Assembly: GCF_002553505.1 (NCBI RefSeq)
Contig: NZ_PDCP01000036.1
Span: forward strand, 1 to 61,582
Reading direction: 5' to 3'
From: Mycolicibacterium agri
GTDB lineage: Bacteria > Actinomycetota > Actinomycetes > Mycobacteriales > Mycobacteriaceae
Length of the DNA stretch: 61,582 nt
Shown here: one piece after another, positions 15,626 to 23,957 of the stretch
Numbering within the stretch: the first letter of the stretch is position 1
Layout of the letters: each line of letters begins with the position of its first letter
The notes under the pieces: generated by a model
Databases searched by the model: none
What the model was told of the DNA's origin: nothing
Seen by the model: only the letters and a program-made list of their open reading frames with translations
Program-made: the position numbers and the translations under genes

Positions 15626-15951
15626 GCGACAACCCCTACGAGGTGCTGCTGGAAGCGCTGCCGACGGATGCGCGGCGGGAGGAGACGCTGCCCGAACTGG
15701 AGCGCAGACCCGATCCGTGGGAGTCGGCCATGCAGGCGACGTGTGAGTGCCTCTCGTGGCGCGGGACGCTGGACAACCTCGAGCGTCGCCATGCCGAAGA
15801 TGCGCTCGGCGAGACGACCTATCGCGACTTTCCCGTGCACGCCCGATCCGCGGTGGTGACCGCGCACGAGTTGATGGAGCGCGGCGCGTTCACGCCAGAC
15901 GAACTGCGGGACCGCATGAAGCTGATTCGGGAGCGGCTCAACCGCGCGTAA
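15622..15951 (+). CDS. P15K-like cobalt-enzyme activator, paralogue of the beta-N subunit, 109 aa
   Basis: The small protein is homologous to the operon's first gene: both share a W-x6-TCECL-x-WRG block, an ERR-x-AE-x2-LG-x-T-x-Y block and a G-x2-TPDEL block. In thiocyanate hydrolase operons the fourth gene P15K is a beta-N-like activator that helps insert cobalt and mature the cysteines, and this gene has the same place and length. Cys41-Glu-Cys43 is a candidate metal-handling pair. ATG at 15622 overlaps the previous stop (ATGA). Confidence 0.75.
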   Translation: MSDNPYEVLLEALPTDARREETLPELERRPDPWESAMQATCECLSWRGTLDNLERRHAEDALGETTYRDFPVHARSAVVTAHELMERGAFTPDELRDRMKLIRERLNRA

Positions 15952-16014
15952 TCGCCGACGGATCGACGTGGCAGCTTGACCCGGATGCGACCTCGCTCGG
16001 GTCAGAATGATCGT

Positions 16015-17988
16015 GTGAGCAACCGCCAGGCACTGCGGCTGGCCGTGCCGAACCACGGTGCGGTCGCTCGCAGCCTGCTGGCTGTTTTCGTACTCGCCGC
16101 GGTGGCGCTGTATTTCGGCCCGGCAGGCGCGGCGACGTCCACCGCGGCCGCCGGCGCGATAGCGGGGGCCATCGCGCTGCAGGACAACAACCCGATCGGC
16201 CGCATCCCGGTCGTGCTCGCCGTGTCGGTTCAACTCGGCGCTGCCGTGTTGATCGGGTCGCTGGCGTCGAGTGTCACCCTGGTCTTCATCGGCGTGATCG
16301 CACTGTGGTGTTTCGTCGCGGGCATGCAGTGGGCGGTCGGCGCGCCCGCCGGTCTGATCGCCGGAGCGGCAAGTCTATTGCTCGTCATCCAGCAGCCCGC
16401 GTCGGCGTGGGCCGCCGCAGTGTCGGCGTTGTTCGCGCTGCTCGCCGGATTGACGCAGGCGGCGCTGATCGCGGTGCGGCCGCCGCGACGGTGGCGCCGG
16501 GAACGCGAAGCGCTGAGCAAGGTGTACCGATCGCTGAGCGCCGATGCGCGGCGGTTGGCCACCGATCCCGACGCCAAGGTCGATTCGTCGCAGTTGTTGG
16601 AACTCAAGGAAGCGTTCAGCAACGACGACACCGCGCCCAGCCGCCCGACCCCGGCGTACCGGGACTGGCACGCGCTGCCCGACCAGATCGCCAAGACATT
16701 GATGGCGTTGCGCGGCAAGGCCGACGGACACGACGCGATCCGCGACCTGCTGACCGCGGCGGCCGACACGTTGGCAGCGATCGCCGAGCAGAGCCGGGCC
16801 GCCCGCCGGGACGCGGAATACGCGTTGAAGGGCGCCGACGCCGCCGCGACCTCGGTGACCATGTCGGAAGCCGCAGTGGCGCAGCGGCTTTCCCGCCAGC
16901 TGCACCGCGCGGACGGGCTTCGCTTCGGCAGGCGTCGACTCTCGGACTGGACGGCCGCGGTGAGACGGGCGGCTGCACTCACCTACTCGCACCTCAACAC
17001 CAAGTCGCCGATAGCCCGCCACGCTGTCCGGCTCGCCGGGGCGGCCGCGGCCGGCACCGCACTGGCCCGTTTCGCGGAGGTGCCCGCCGGTCACTGGATT
17101 CCGCTGACCGTGCTGCTGGTCACGCGGCCGGAGACTGCCCACACCTACACGCGGTGCGTCGGTCGGGTCGCGGCCATCTGCGTCGGTGTCGTGGTCGCCT
17201 CGGCATTGACAGCGCTCTGGCATCCGACCGGCCTGGCCGCCGCGCTGCTGGCTGTGGCGTTCCTCGCCCTCACCCACGCGGTGGCAGCCTTCGGCTTCAT
17301 CGCGACGACGGCGGGCTTCGCCGCGACGATCGCGTCGGTGCTCGACATCAGCGGTACCCCGCCCGCTTCGGTCAGCGACGTGGTGTTCGCCGTCGCCATC
17401 GGCGGTGCGTTGGCCGTGCTGGCCCACGTGCTGGTGCCCGACGACGCGTTGATCCGGCTGCGGCAGCGCGCCGGCGAACTGCTGAAGACCGAAATCGACT
17501 ATGCGGCAACGGTTATCAAGGCTTTCGTGCACGACCTGGAAAACCCGTCGGACACGTTGGCCGCCGCATGGCAACGGGCCTTCCGTGCCCGGGCGGCGTT
17601 CGAGGCGGCCGCAGGCGCCACCCGCATCGAGTCGCGGGAGTTGCGGCGGTGGATGCGGTCATACCGCGCCGGGCTCAACGCCGTCACCAGTTCCTGTGCG
17701 GCGCTCGAGGCCAATCTGCCAGCGCACCCGTCGGAGACGCTGGGCCGCGAGTTCGTGCTGGCCGTCGACGAGTTCGTCGAAGTCCTGCGCGGCGATCCAC
17801 CCACCCCCGCCGCGCCGTGGAGCGTCGACACCGAGCAGTTGGCCGTCGCCGAACGGCAACTGCGCGAGGCCGCGGCGCAGCTCGCATCCGATGAGTCAGC
17901 GGCACGGGCCCTCGTCGCCGAGATCGGCGCCATCACACGCAGTTTGGCCGACATCACCGTCGACGAGCGTGACAGGGCGGCCTCGTAG
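16015..17988 (+). CDS. FUSC-family (aromatic acid exporter-like) membrane protein, 657 aa
   Basis: Two hydrophobic bundles of several transmembrane helices, residues about 15-160 and 345-485, alternate with cytoplasmic helical regions (about 160-340 and 490-657). This is the arrangement of FUSC/YccS-type proteins that export aromatic acids or small organic anions. The start is GTG 16015 (VSNRQALRLAVPNH). It follows the cobalt-enzyme operon by 63 bases in the same direction, so it could export a product or substrate, but a separate unit is equally possible. Confidence 0.75.
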   Translation: MSNRQALRLAVPNHGAVARSLLAVFVLAAVALYFGPAGAATSTAAAGAIAGAIALQDNNPIGRIPVVLAVSVQLGAAVLIGSLASSVTLVFIGVIALWCFVAGMQWAVGAPAGLIAGAASLLLVIQQPASAWAAAVSALFALLAGLTQAALIAVRPPRRWRREREALSKVYRSLSADARRLATDPDAKVDSSQLLELKEAFSNDDTAPSRPTPAYRDWHALPDQIAKTLMALRGKADGHDAIRDLLTAAADTLAAIAEQSRAARRDAEYALKGADAAATSVTMSEAAVAQRLSRQLHRADGLRFGRRRLSDWTAAVRRAAALTYSHLNTKSPIARHAVRLAGAAAAGTALARFAEVPAGHWIPLTVLLVTRPETAHTYTRCVGRVAAICVGVVVASALTALWHPTGLAAALLAVAFLALTHAVAAFGFIATTAGFAATIASVLDISGTPPASVSDVVFAVAIGGALAVLAHVLVPDDALIRLRQRAGELLKTEIDYAATVIKAFVHDLENPSDTLAAAWQRAFRARAAFEAAAGATRIESRELRRWMRSYRAGLNAVTSSCAALEANLPAHPSETLGREFVLAVDEFVEVLRGDPPTPAAPWSVDTEQLAVAERQLREAAAQLASDESAARALVAEIGAITRSLADITVDERDRAAS

Positions 17989-17996
17989 CGAGGGGC

Positions 17997-18632
17997 CTAT
18001 TCGCCTTCGCCGCGAGCCCATTTCGGCGTGATGAACACGCCTTCGGCTTCCACGGTGATGCCTTCGTCGTCGGCGAGGTGGCCGACCACAAAGGTCTTGA
18101 CCCCCTCGACGCGGTCGGTCTGCGCTTCGGCATGCAACCGGCCCAGCCGCGTCGGGCGCAGGTAGCGCATCGTGATCGTGCCGGTGAACCGCGGCATGGT
18201 CCCGTCGGTGGCCGCCTCCCCCAGCACGTGGTCGAGCACCAGCGCCGAAATTCCGCCGTGCACATGACCCGGCGGCCCCTCGTAGGGCGCGCCCATCTCG
18301 AAGTCGGTGTACACCCGTCCCGCGTCATCGCGCCGGATCACCACCGGCGGTGCGATCGGATTGCCGACGCCGACCACCGGGTTGCCCCACGCCATGCTTT
18401 CGCCGTCGCTGGTGTAACGCACCCCGAACGCGCCGTCGATCTGCTTGGCGCGCAGCCTCGCCGTCGCGGCGTCGATCTCGGCCTTGACCGCGGCCACCTC
18501 GTCGGCGTCGACCTCGGTGCGGATCGTCGCGTCGACGAGCGCGCGGACCGACTCGGCCAGCGGCTCGTATACCGCGCGCATCCGGTCGAGTTCGTCGGAC
18601 GTCACGTCACCGATGTGGGTGAACTCAAGCAC
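17997..18632 (-). CDS. PaaI-like hotdog-fold acyl-CoA thioesterase, 211 aa
   Basis: The C-terminal hotdog domain contains PGHVHGGISALVLDHVLGEA, the HGG-type active-site helix of the PaaI/YbgC thioesterases that hydrolyse acyl-CoA. An N-terminal helical segment of about 75 residues precedes it. The start was set at the GTG at 18632 (VLEFTHIGD): a longer in-frame ATG at 18674 would place a 17-base palindrome inside the coding sequence. Control by a TetR-type repressor is likely from that operator. Confidence 0.75.
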   Translation of the reverse strand: MLEFTHIGDVTSDELDRMRAVYEPLAESVRALVDATIRTEVDADEVAAVKAEIDAATARLRAKQIDGAFGVRYTSDGESMAWGNPVVGVGNPIAPPVVIRRDDAGRVYTDFEMGAPYEGPPGHVHGGISALVLDHVLGEAATDGTMPRFTGTITMRYLRPTRLGRLHAEAQTDRVEGVKTFVVGHLADDEGITVEAEGVFITPKWARGEGE

Positions 18633-18639
18633 CCCTGAA

Positions 18640-18656
18640 CTAGAACATGTTTCTAG
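18640..18656. promoter_or_regulatory. Palindromic TetR/KstR-like operator CTAGAACATGTTTCTAG
   Basis: Perfect 6-base arms CTAGAA (18640-18645) and TTCTAG (18651-18656) flank CATGT, just upstream of the thioesterase start. It matches the KstR consensus TnnAACnnGTTnnA except for the last base, so it is either a KstR site or one for another lipid-responsive TetR repressor. Confidence 0.5.
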
Positions 18657-18700
18657 TCCAGCTGTCGAACCCACCTGCCCTCACCTCACCCCCACCTTGC

Positions 18701-18758
18701 CGAGCAGACGCTCGTGCCCGCAAAAGTCCAGGTCGGGGCGGACTTTAGTGTCTGCTCG
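18701..18758. repeat. Nested inverted repeat (intergenic hairpin)
   Basis: Outer arms CGAGCAGAC (18701-18709) and GTCTGCTCG (18750-18758) enclose inner arms AAAGTCC (18723-18729) and GGACTTT (18740-18746). All arms are perfect. It lies between the divergent thioesterase and TetR genes, so it is not positioned as a terminator for either. It looks like a dispersed intergenic palindrome (REP/MITE-like). Confidence 0.6.
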
Positions 18759-18862
18759 CGGGGAAAAGTGGGGCGGTCGGTGTCACACGGGGCCGATGAC
18801 GTGTCTTAGATTACCTAAATTGTCGTGGTCATATGTCTACGAATTGGGTTACGCTGCATTCC

Positions 18863-19438
18863 ATGGCCGCTCGCACACACAGCGCCGACCCCCGGGCCGA
18901 ACGGGTCCGCGCCCTGCTTCGGGACGCCGCGTTTGCGCTCGCGCACGAGGGGCCGGTCGACCGCTTGACCGTGAGCGACATCGTCAGCCGCGCCGGGGTC
19001 AGCCGCCAGGTCTTCTACCAACACTTCGCCGACCGCGACGACGCCGTCGCGTACGCGTTCACCGCGGCGTTTGCGGCGGCCACCGCCCACATCGCCGGCG
19101 ATCCCCGGTCGCGGATCCTGGCGCTGTTCGACCTCGCCGCCGAACACCGCGCGATGTACCGCAACGTGGTGCCCAGCGCGGTTACGTTGCGCGTGGTTGC
19201 TGCGTTTCGCGCCGAGCTCGCACCAGCGTGTGAGCAGATCGCTGCCGAGGCCATGCCCGCGGTGAGCACCGTCGCAGCGCTCACCCCGGAGTCGGTCAGC
19301 CGATTCCTCGTCGGCGGCTTCATGGAGGTGCTGCGGTCGTGGATGGAGGACCCCGACGCCACCGACCTGCGCGGCAGAGCCGCCGCGGCACTGGACACCG
19401 TCGGCGCGCTGCTTGGCATATCGGCCGGCGCACGCTGA
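18863..19438 (+). CDS. TetR-family transcriptional regulator, 191 aa
   Basis: The N-terminal DNA-binding domain is canonical: LTVSDIVSRAGVSRQVFYQHFADRDD. The C-terminal ligand domain is hydrophobic and helical. The start is ATG 18863 (MAARTHSADPRAERV); an ATG at 18833 would add ten residues. A short inverted repeat TTAG-N5-CTAA at 18806-18818 upstream is a possible autoregulatory site. The next gene, 33 bases downstream, encodes a membrane protein, so the pair is probably a repressor with its efflux or envelope target. Confidence 0.85.
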   Translation: MAARTHSADPRAERVRALLRDAAFALAHEGPVDRLTVSDIVSRAGVSRQVFYQHFADRDDAVAYAFTAAFAAATAHIAGDPRSRILALFDLAAEHRAMYRNVVPSAVTLRVVAAFRAELAPACEQIAAEAMPAVSTVAALTPESVSRFLVGGFMEVLRSWMEDPDATDLRGRAAAALDTVGALLGISAGAR

Positions 19439-19471
19439 CATCGACTTCGCTTGACCCAGAAAGGCTTACCG

Positions 19472-20521
19472 ATGGCACGACACGCAACACCGGAGACACG
19501 GAGCTCCGGGATCCGCACACTGGTGCTCGCGCTGCTGGCGCTGACCGCGTTCGTCGTCGCGATGGTCGCAAGTTATTCCGGCGCCTTCGCCAGGCCCGCC
19601 CTGCACCATCTCACCGTCGCGGTGGCCGCGCCGCCACAGGTCGTCGACGCGATTCGCGGCCAGGATGCGTTGGCGGTCAACGTCGTCGGGGACGGCGCCG
19701 CCGCACGCCAACAGGTGTTGGACCGGTCAGCCGACACCGCGTTCGTCGTCACCCCGACCGGTGAGATGAAGGTCTACGTCGCCAGCGGCGGCGGCCGCAG
19801 CGTCGCCACCGCCGCCGAGAATGTCGGAGGAGAAATCGCCTCCCGCGCAGGATTTTCCACGTCTATCGAGGACGTCGCACCGACGTCGGCGGCCGATCCG
19901 TCGGGGACCGTCGAGTTCTACGCGATCATCTTCATCTCGATCGGCGCGTCCGTAGGCGCCACGCTGTTCGGCTATCTGATGGGCAGGGTGCACAGGCCCG
20001 CCACCTTCCTGCTGCGGACCTGCTCGCTGGCCGGCTACTCGGCGCTGCTGGCCGGAGTGGTGACGCTGTACGTCGATGGCATTCTCGGCGCACTGCCGGG
20101 CCACACCGTGGCGGTGTTCGGCGCGCTGTGGCTGTATTCGATGGCGGTGGCGGGTGCGGTCACCGGTGTCGCGGCCGCGTTCGGAACGGCCGCTTCGGCG
20201 TTGCTCACCCTGTTCCTCGTGGTCGTCGGCAACGCCGCCGCCGCGGGCCCGGTGGGGCGGCCGCTGCTGTCGCCCTTCTATGCCACCTTCACCTCGATCG
20301 TTCCGCAAGGCTCAGGTGTGGCGCTGCTGCGCAGCATCCAGTACTTCGACGGCAACGGCGCCTGGACACCGCTGGCCACCCTGCTGGTGTGGGGCGCGGC
20401 GGGCGCCCTACTCGCGGCCATCGCAACTGCCTCGCGCGTTAATTATGCTGCGACCTATGACCGTTTCGCTGACCGAGACCGACCCCTACTACGACCTCGG
20501 CTCCTATCACCGACCGATTGA
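19472..20521 (+). CDS. ABC-2/YhgE-like membrane protein, 349 aa
   Basis: A first transmembrane helix near residues 15-40 is followed by an extracytoplasmic domain of about 120 residues, then about five helices (FYAIIFISIGASVGATLFGY onward). This topology is that of ABC-2-type permease-like or DUF3533 proteins involved in export or envelope functions. The start is ATG 19472 with AGAAAGG upstream. The last 65 bases overlap the start of the TPR gene in another frame; the charged tail (DRFADRDRPLLRPRL) encoded there may be read-through of the overlap rather than a conserved end. Confidence 0.7.
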   Translation: MARHATPETRSSGIRTLVLALLALTAFVVAMVASYSGAFARPALHHLTVAVAAPPQVVDAIRGQDALAVNVVGDGAAARQQVLDRSADTAFVVTPTGEMKVYVASGGGRSVATAAENVGGEIASRAGFSTSIEDVAPTSAADPSGTVEFYAIIFISIGASVGATLFGYLMGRVHRPATFLLRTCSLAGYSALLAGVVTLYVDGILGALPGHTVAVFGALWLYSMAVAGAVTGVAAAFGTAASALLTLFLVVVGNAAAAGPVGRPLLSPFYATFTSIVPQGSGVALLRSIQYFDGNGAWTPLATLLVWGAAGALLAAIATASRVNYAATYDRFADRDRPLLRPRLLSPTD

Positions 20522-22127
20522 CACGTCGGCGCCCGCAGCGCAGACGTGGGTGGATCGCGGACTCGTGTGGGCTTACGCGTTCAACCACGAGGAGGCGATC
20601 CGGTGCTTCGAGCGCGCACTTGAACACGACCCCGACTTGGCCATTGTCCGTTGGGGCATCGCATATTCCGTGGGCCCGAACTACAACAAGGCCTGGGAGG
20701 CATTCGATCCCGTCGACCTCGCGACGTCACTGGCGCGCGCCAGGAAGGAGCTCAGCCTCGCCGAAAACGGCCGCGCGTCGGCCGTCGAGCGCGAGCTGAT
20801 CACGGCGCTGCAGGCCAGGTTCCCCACCGACGACCCGAACGACACCGACGCGCTGACCGAAGGCCACTCCCGCTACGCGGACGCGATGGCGGAGCTGGCC
20901 GCGGCCTACCCCGACGACATCGACGTGCAGGCGCTGGCCGCGGACGCGTTGGTGAACGTCACCGCATGGGCGTTGTGGGACACCAGAACTGGTGAACCGG
21001 CGCCCGGCTCACGAGTGGTGGAGGCCAAGCGCATCCTCGACGACGCGCTGCGCACGGAGGCTGGCCGCAGACACCCCGGCGTCTTGCATTTATATCTGCA
21101 CACGATGGAGATGTCGGCCAACCCGCAGGACGCGCTGCCGGCCGCTGACCTGCTGCGCGGCCTGGTGCCCGACGCCGGACACCTACAGCACATGCCGAGC
21201 CACATCGACGTGCTGTGCGGGGACTACCGCAGCTCGATCGTAGCGAATCTTGCTGCCGCGCAGGCTGATCAGCGCTTCGTCGAGCGTGAGGGCCCGCTCA
21301 ACTTCTACTCGCTCTACCGCGCCCACAACCTACACTTCGTGGTCTACTCGGCGATGTTCGAAGGCAATTCGGCGACCGCGCCGAAGGCCGCCGACGAGCT
21401 TGCTGGGCAGCTCACCAGCGAACTGTTGCGCATCGAGTCACCGCCGATGGCCGATTGGCTCGAAGCGTTCGTGCCGTTGCGGATTCACGTGCTGGTCCGG
21501 TTCGGCCGATGGGACGATCTCATCGCTGAGCCGCTCCCGGAGGACCCCGAACTGTACTGCACCACGACCGCGACCATTCACTACGGCCGCGGGGTCGCGC
21601 ACGCCGCGAAGGGGCAGCTGGCCCAGGCGCACGCCGAACGCTCGGCCTTCGCCGCCGCCTACGACCGGATTCCCGAGAGCCGCTACCTGTTCAACAACAC
21701 CGCCCGCGACATCCTGGCCGTCGCCCGCGAGATGCTCGACGGCGAGATCCTGTATCGAGAGGGGCGTTTCGAGGAGGCGTTCGCACACCTGCGTCGTGCC
21801 ATCGAACTCGACGACACGCTGCCCTACGACGAGCCGTGGGGGTGGATGCAGCCGACCCGGCACGCCTACGGCGCGCTGCTGCTCGAGCAGGGCCGCGTCG
21901 AGGAGGCCGCCGCGGTGTACGCCGCCGACCTCGGTCTCGACCCGACCCTGAGCCGGCCGTGCCAGCATCCGGGCAACGTGTGGAGCCTGCACGGCTACCA
22001 CGAGTGCCTGCAGAGGCTGGGCCGCACCGCCGAGGCGAACATCATCGGCCAACAACTGGCGCTGGCCGTGGCCCGCGCCGACGTGCCGATCAAGGCCTCC
22101 TGCGCCTGCCGGCTCGAAGCCGCGTGA
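20457..22127 (+). CDS. Tetratricopeptide-repeat protein, 556 aa
   Basis: The start is ATG 20457 (MTVSLTETDPYYD); ATG 20445 is an alternative. TPR-like helix pairs are evident near the N terminus (AYAFNHEEAIRCFERALEHD) and again at the C terminus (EGRFEEAFAHLRRAIELDD, then EQGRVEEAAAVYAADLG). There is no signal peptide or membrane segment. TPR proteins are protein-interaction scaffolds and no enzymatic motif was found. The long overlap with the preceding membrane gene suggests translational coupling. Confidence 0.8.
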   Translation: MTVSLTETDPYYDLGSYHRPIDTSAPAAQTWVDRGLVWAYAFNHEEAIRCFERALEHDPDLAIVRWGIAYSVGPNYNKAWEAFDPVDLATSLARARKELSLAENGRASAVERELITALQARFPTDDPNDTDALTEGHSRYADAMAELAAAYPDDIDVQALAADALVNVTAWALWDTRTGEPAPGSRVVEAKRILDDALRTEAGRRHPGVLHLYLHTMEMSANPQDALPAADLLRGLVPDAGHLQHMPSHIDVLCGDYRSSIVANLAAAQADQRFVEREGPLNFYSLYRAHNLHFVVYSAMFEGNSATAPKAADELAGQLTSELLRIESPPMADWLEAFVPLRIHVLVRFGRWDDLIAEPLPEDPELYCTTTATIHYGRGVAHAAKGQLAQAHAERSAFAAAYDRIPESRYLFNNTARDILAVAREMLDGEILYREGRFEEAFAHLRRAIELDDTLPYDEPWGWMQPTRHAYGALLLEQGRVEEAAAVYAADLGLDPTLSRPCQHPGNVWSLHGYHECLQRLGRTAEANIIGQQLALAVARADVPIKASCACRLEAA

Positions 22128-22148
22128 TCACTGCGTAAACTCCGCGCT

Positions 22149-22643
22149 GTGGCGATCAGCGACGACGACCTCGGCCGGCTCCGTCGGTGCGTCGAACTGG
22201 CACGCACGGCATTGGACGACGGCGACGAACCATTCGGTTCGGTCCTGGTCAGCCGTGACGGCCGCACGCTGTTCGAAGACCGCAACCGGGTCAAGGACGG
22301 CGACGCCACCCGACACCCCGAGTTCGCGATCGCGCGGTGGGCGGCGGCCAACATGGCGCCCGCGGAGCGGGCCGAAGCGACCGTCTACACCTCCGGCGAG
22401 CACTGCCCCATGTGCGCGGCCGCCCACGGCTGGGTCGGCTTGGGCCGCATCGTGTACGCCACCTCGAGCGCACAACTGGCCCAGTGGCTCGCCGAATGGG
22501 GCGCGCCGCCGCCGCCCGTGGCGACGCTGCCGATCACGACGATCGCCCCCGGCGTGCCGGTCGACGGGCCCGCCGCCGAATTCGCCGAGGTGATGAAGTC
22601 GCTCTACGAAGCGAAGTTTCGGCTGTCGGGATCCGCGTCATGA
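22149..22643 (+). CDS. Zinc-dependent nucleoside/base deaminase, 164 aa
   Basis: Cytidine-deaminase fold with the zinc site HPE (His56, catalytic Glu58) and CPMC (Cys86, Cys89 in SGEHCPMCAAAHGW). It most resembles guanine/cytosine deaminase-like proteins rather than TadA, but the substrate cannot be read. The start is GTG 22149. Its stop overlaps the start of the GH13 gene (ATGA). Confidence 0.85.
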   Translation: MAISDDDLGRLRRCVELARTALDDGDEPFGSVLVSRDGRTLFEDRNRVKDGDATRHPEFAIARWAAANMAPAERAEATVYTSGEHCPMCAAAHGWVGLGRIVYATSSAQLAQWLAEWGAPPPPVATLPITTIAPGVPVDGPAAEFAEVMKSLYEAKFRLSGSAS

Positions 22644-23944
22644 CCGAGCCGGGCTGGGTCGAGCACGCCATCTGGTGGCAGGTGTATCCGCTCGGCTTCG
22701 TCGGCGCCTATCCCGCCGACCCGCCGCCGGGTCCGGACGAACACCGTCTGCGCCGCATCGTCGAATGGCTCGACCACGCCGTGGAACTCGGCGCGTCGGG
22801 CATCGCGCTCTGCCCGATCTTCGAATCCCGCACCCACGGCTACGACACCACCGACCATTACCGGATCGACCGGCGGCTCGGCGACGACGCCGACTTCGAC
22901 CAACTGGTCGCCGAGGCGCACCGGCGCGGCCTGCGGGTGCTACTCGACGGCGTCTTCAACCACGTCGGCACCGACTTCCCCCGCTACCGCCAGGCCGTCG
23001 CCGACGGCGACACGGACTGGTTCCGCTACAACGGCGAGCAATTCGAGACGTTCGAGGGGCACGGCGAACTGGTCGCACTGAACCACGACAACCCGGAGGT
23101 CGTCGATTACACCGTGGACGTGATGAAGCACTGGCTGAGGCGGGGCGTCGACGGCTGGCGCCTCGACGCCGCTTACGCAGTGCCCGACCGGTTCTGGGCC
23201 CGCGTGCTGCCTGCCGTGCGCGCCGAATTCAGCGACGCCTATTTCGTCGCCGAAGTCATCCACGGCGACTACTCGGCGCGTGTCCGCAACTCCGGCTTCG
23301 ACTCGGTCACCCAATACGAGCTGTGGAAGGCGATCTGGAGCAGCCTGAACGACGGTAATCTGTACGAGCTCGACTGGGCGCTGCAGCGCCACAACGACTT
23401 CCTCGATGTCTTCGTGCCGATGACCTTCGTCGGCAACCACGACGTCACCCGGATCGCCAGCAAGCTCGTCAATAACCGGCACATAGAACATGCGCTGGTG
23501 CTGCTGTTCACCATCGGCGGCACCCCGAGCGTGTATGCGGGCGACGAAGCGGGCTACCGCGGAGTCAAAGAGGAACGGTTCGGCGGCGACGACGCCGTGC
23601 GGCCCGAATTCACCACTCCCCTCATGGGTGTCGACGCGCAGGGTCACGACATCTTCCGGCTGCACCAGTATCTGATCGGCCTGCGCAGGCGCCACCCGTG
23701 GCTGCACACCGCGAGAACGTCGGCCGCCAAGCTGAGCAACACGCAGTACGTCTACACCAGCCAAGCCGGATCGGACCGGCTGATCGTCGCCCTCAATATC
23801 GACGAGGCCCCAATGTCGTTCTCGCTGGGCGAAATCGGGGTCGAGAACGGGCGGGTCGCCGCGGGGTCGGGGGCGCCGCCGCAGGATGTCATCTCCCAGG
23901 CCCGCATCGAGCCGCACGGCTGGCTGATCATCGCGCCGGAATAG
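22640..23944 (+). CDS. GH13 alpha-amylase family glycosidase, 434 aa
   Basis: A (beta/alpha)8 GH13 enzyme acting on alpha-glucosidic bonds. All four conserved regions are visible: DGVFNH (103-108), GWRLDAA with nucleophile Asp176, acid/base Glu205 in VAEVIHG, and FVGNHD with Asp268. A short C-terminal beta domain follows. There is no signal peptide, so it is cytoplasmic and would act on glycogen, maltodextrin or trehalose-type sugars. The start ATG overlaps the deaminase stop by 4 bases. Confidence 0.9.
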   Translation: MTEPGWVEHAIWWQVYPLGFVGAYPADPPPGPDEHRLRRIVEWLDHAVELGASGIALCPIFESRTHGYDTTDHYRIDRRLGDDADFDQLVAEAHRRGLRVLLDGVFNHVGTDFPRYRQAVADGDTDWFRYNGEQFETFEGHGELVALNHDNPEVVDYTVDVMKHWLRRGVDGWRLDAAYAVPDRFWARVLPAVRAEFSDAYFVAEVIHGDYSARVRNSGFDSVTQYELWKAIWSSLNDGNLYELDWALQRHNDFLDVFVPMTFVGNHDVTRIASKLVNNRHIEHALVLLFTIGGTPSVYAGDEAGYRGVKEERFGGDDAVRPEFTTPLMGVDAQGHDIFRLHQYLIGLRRRHPWLHTARTSAAKLSNTQYVYTSQAGSDRLIVALNIDEAPMSFSLGEIGVENGRVAAGSGAPPQDVISQARIEPHGWLIIAPE

Positions 23945-23957
23945 GCCGGGGCAATTC

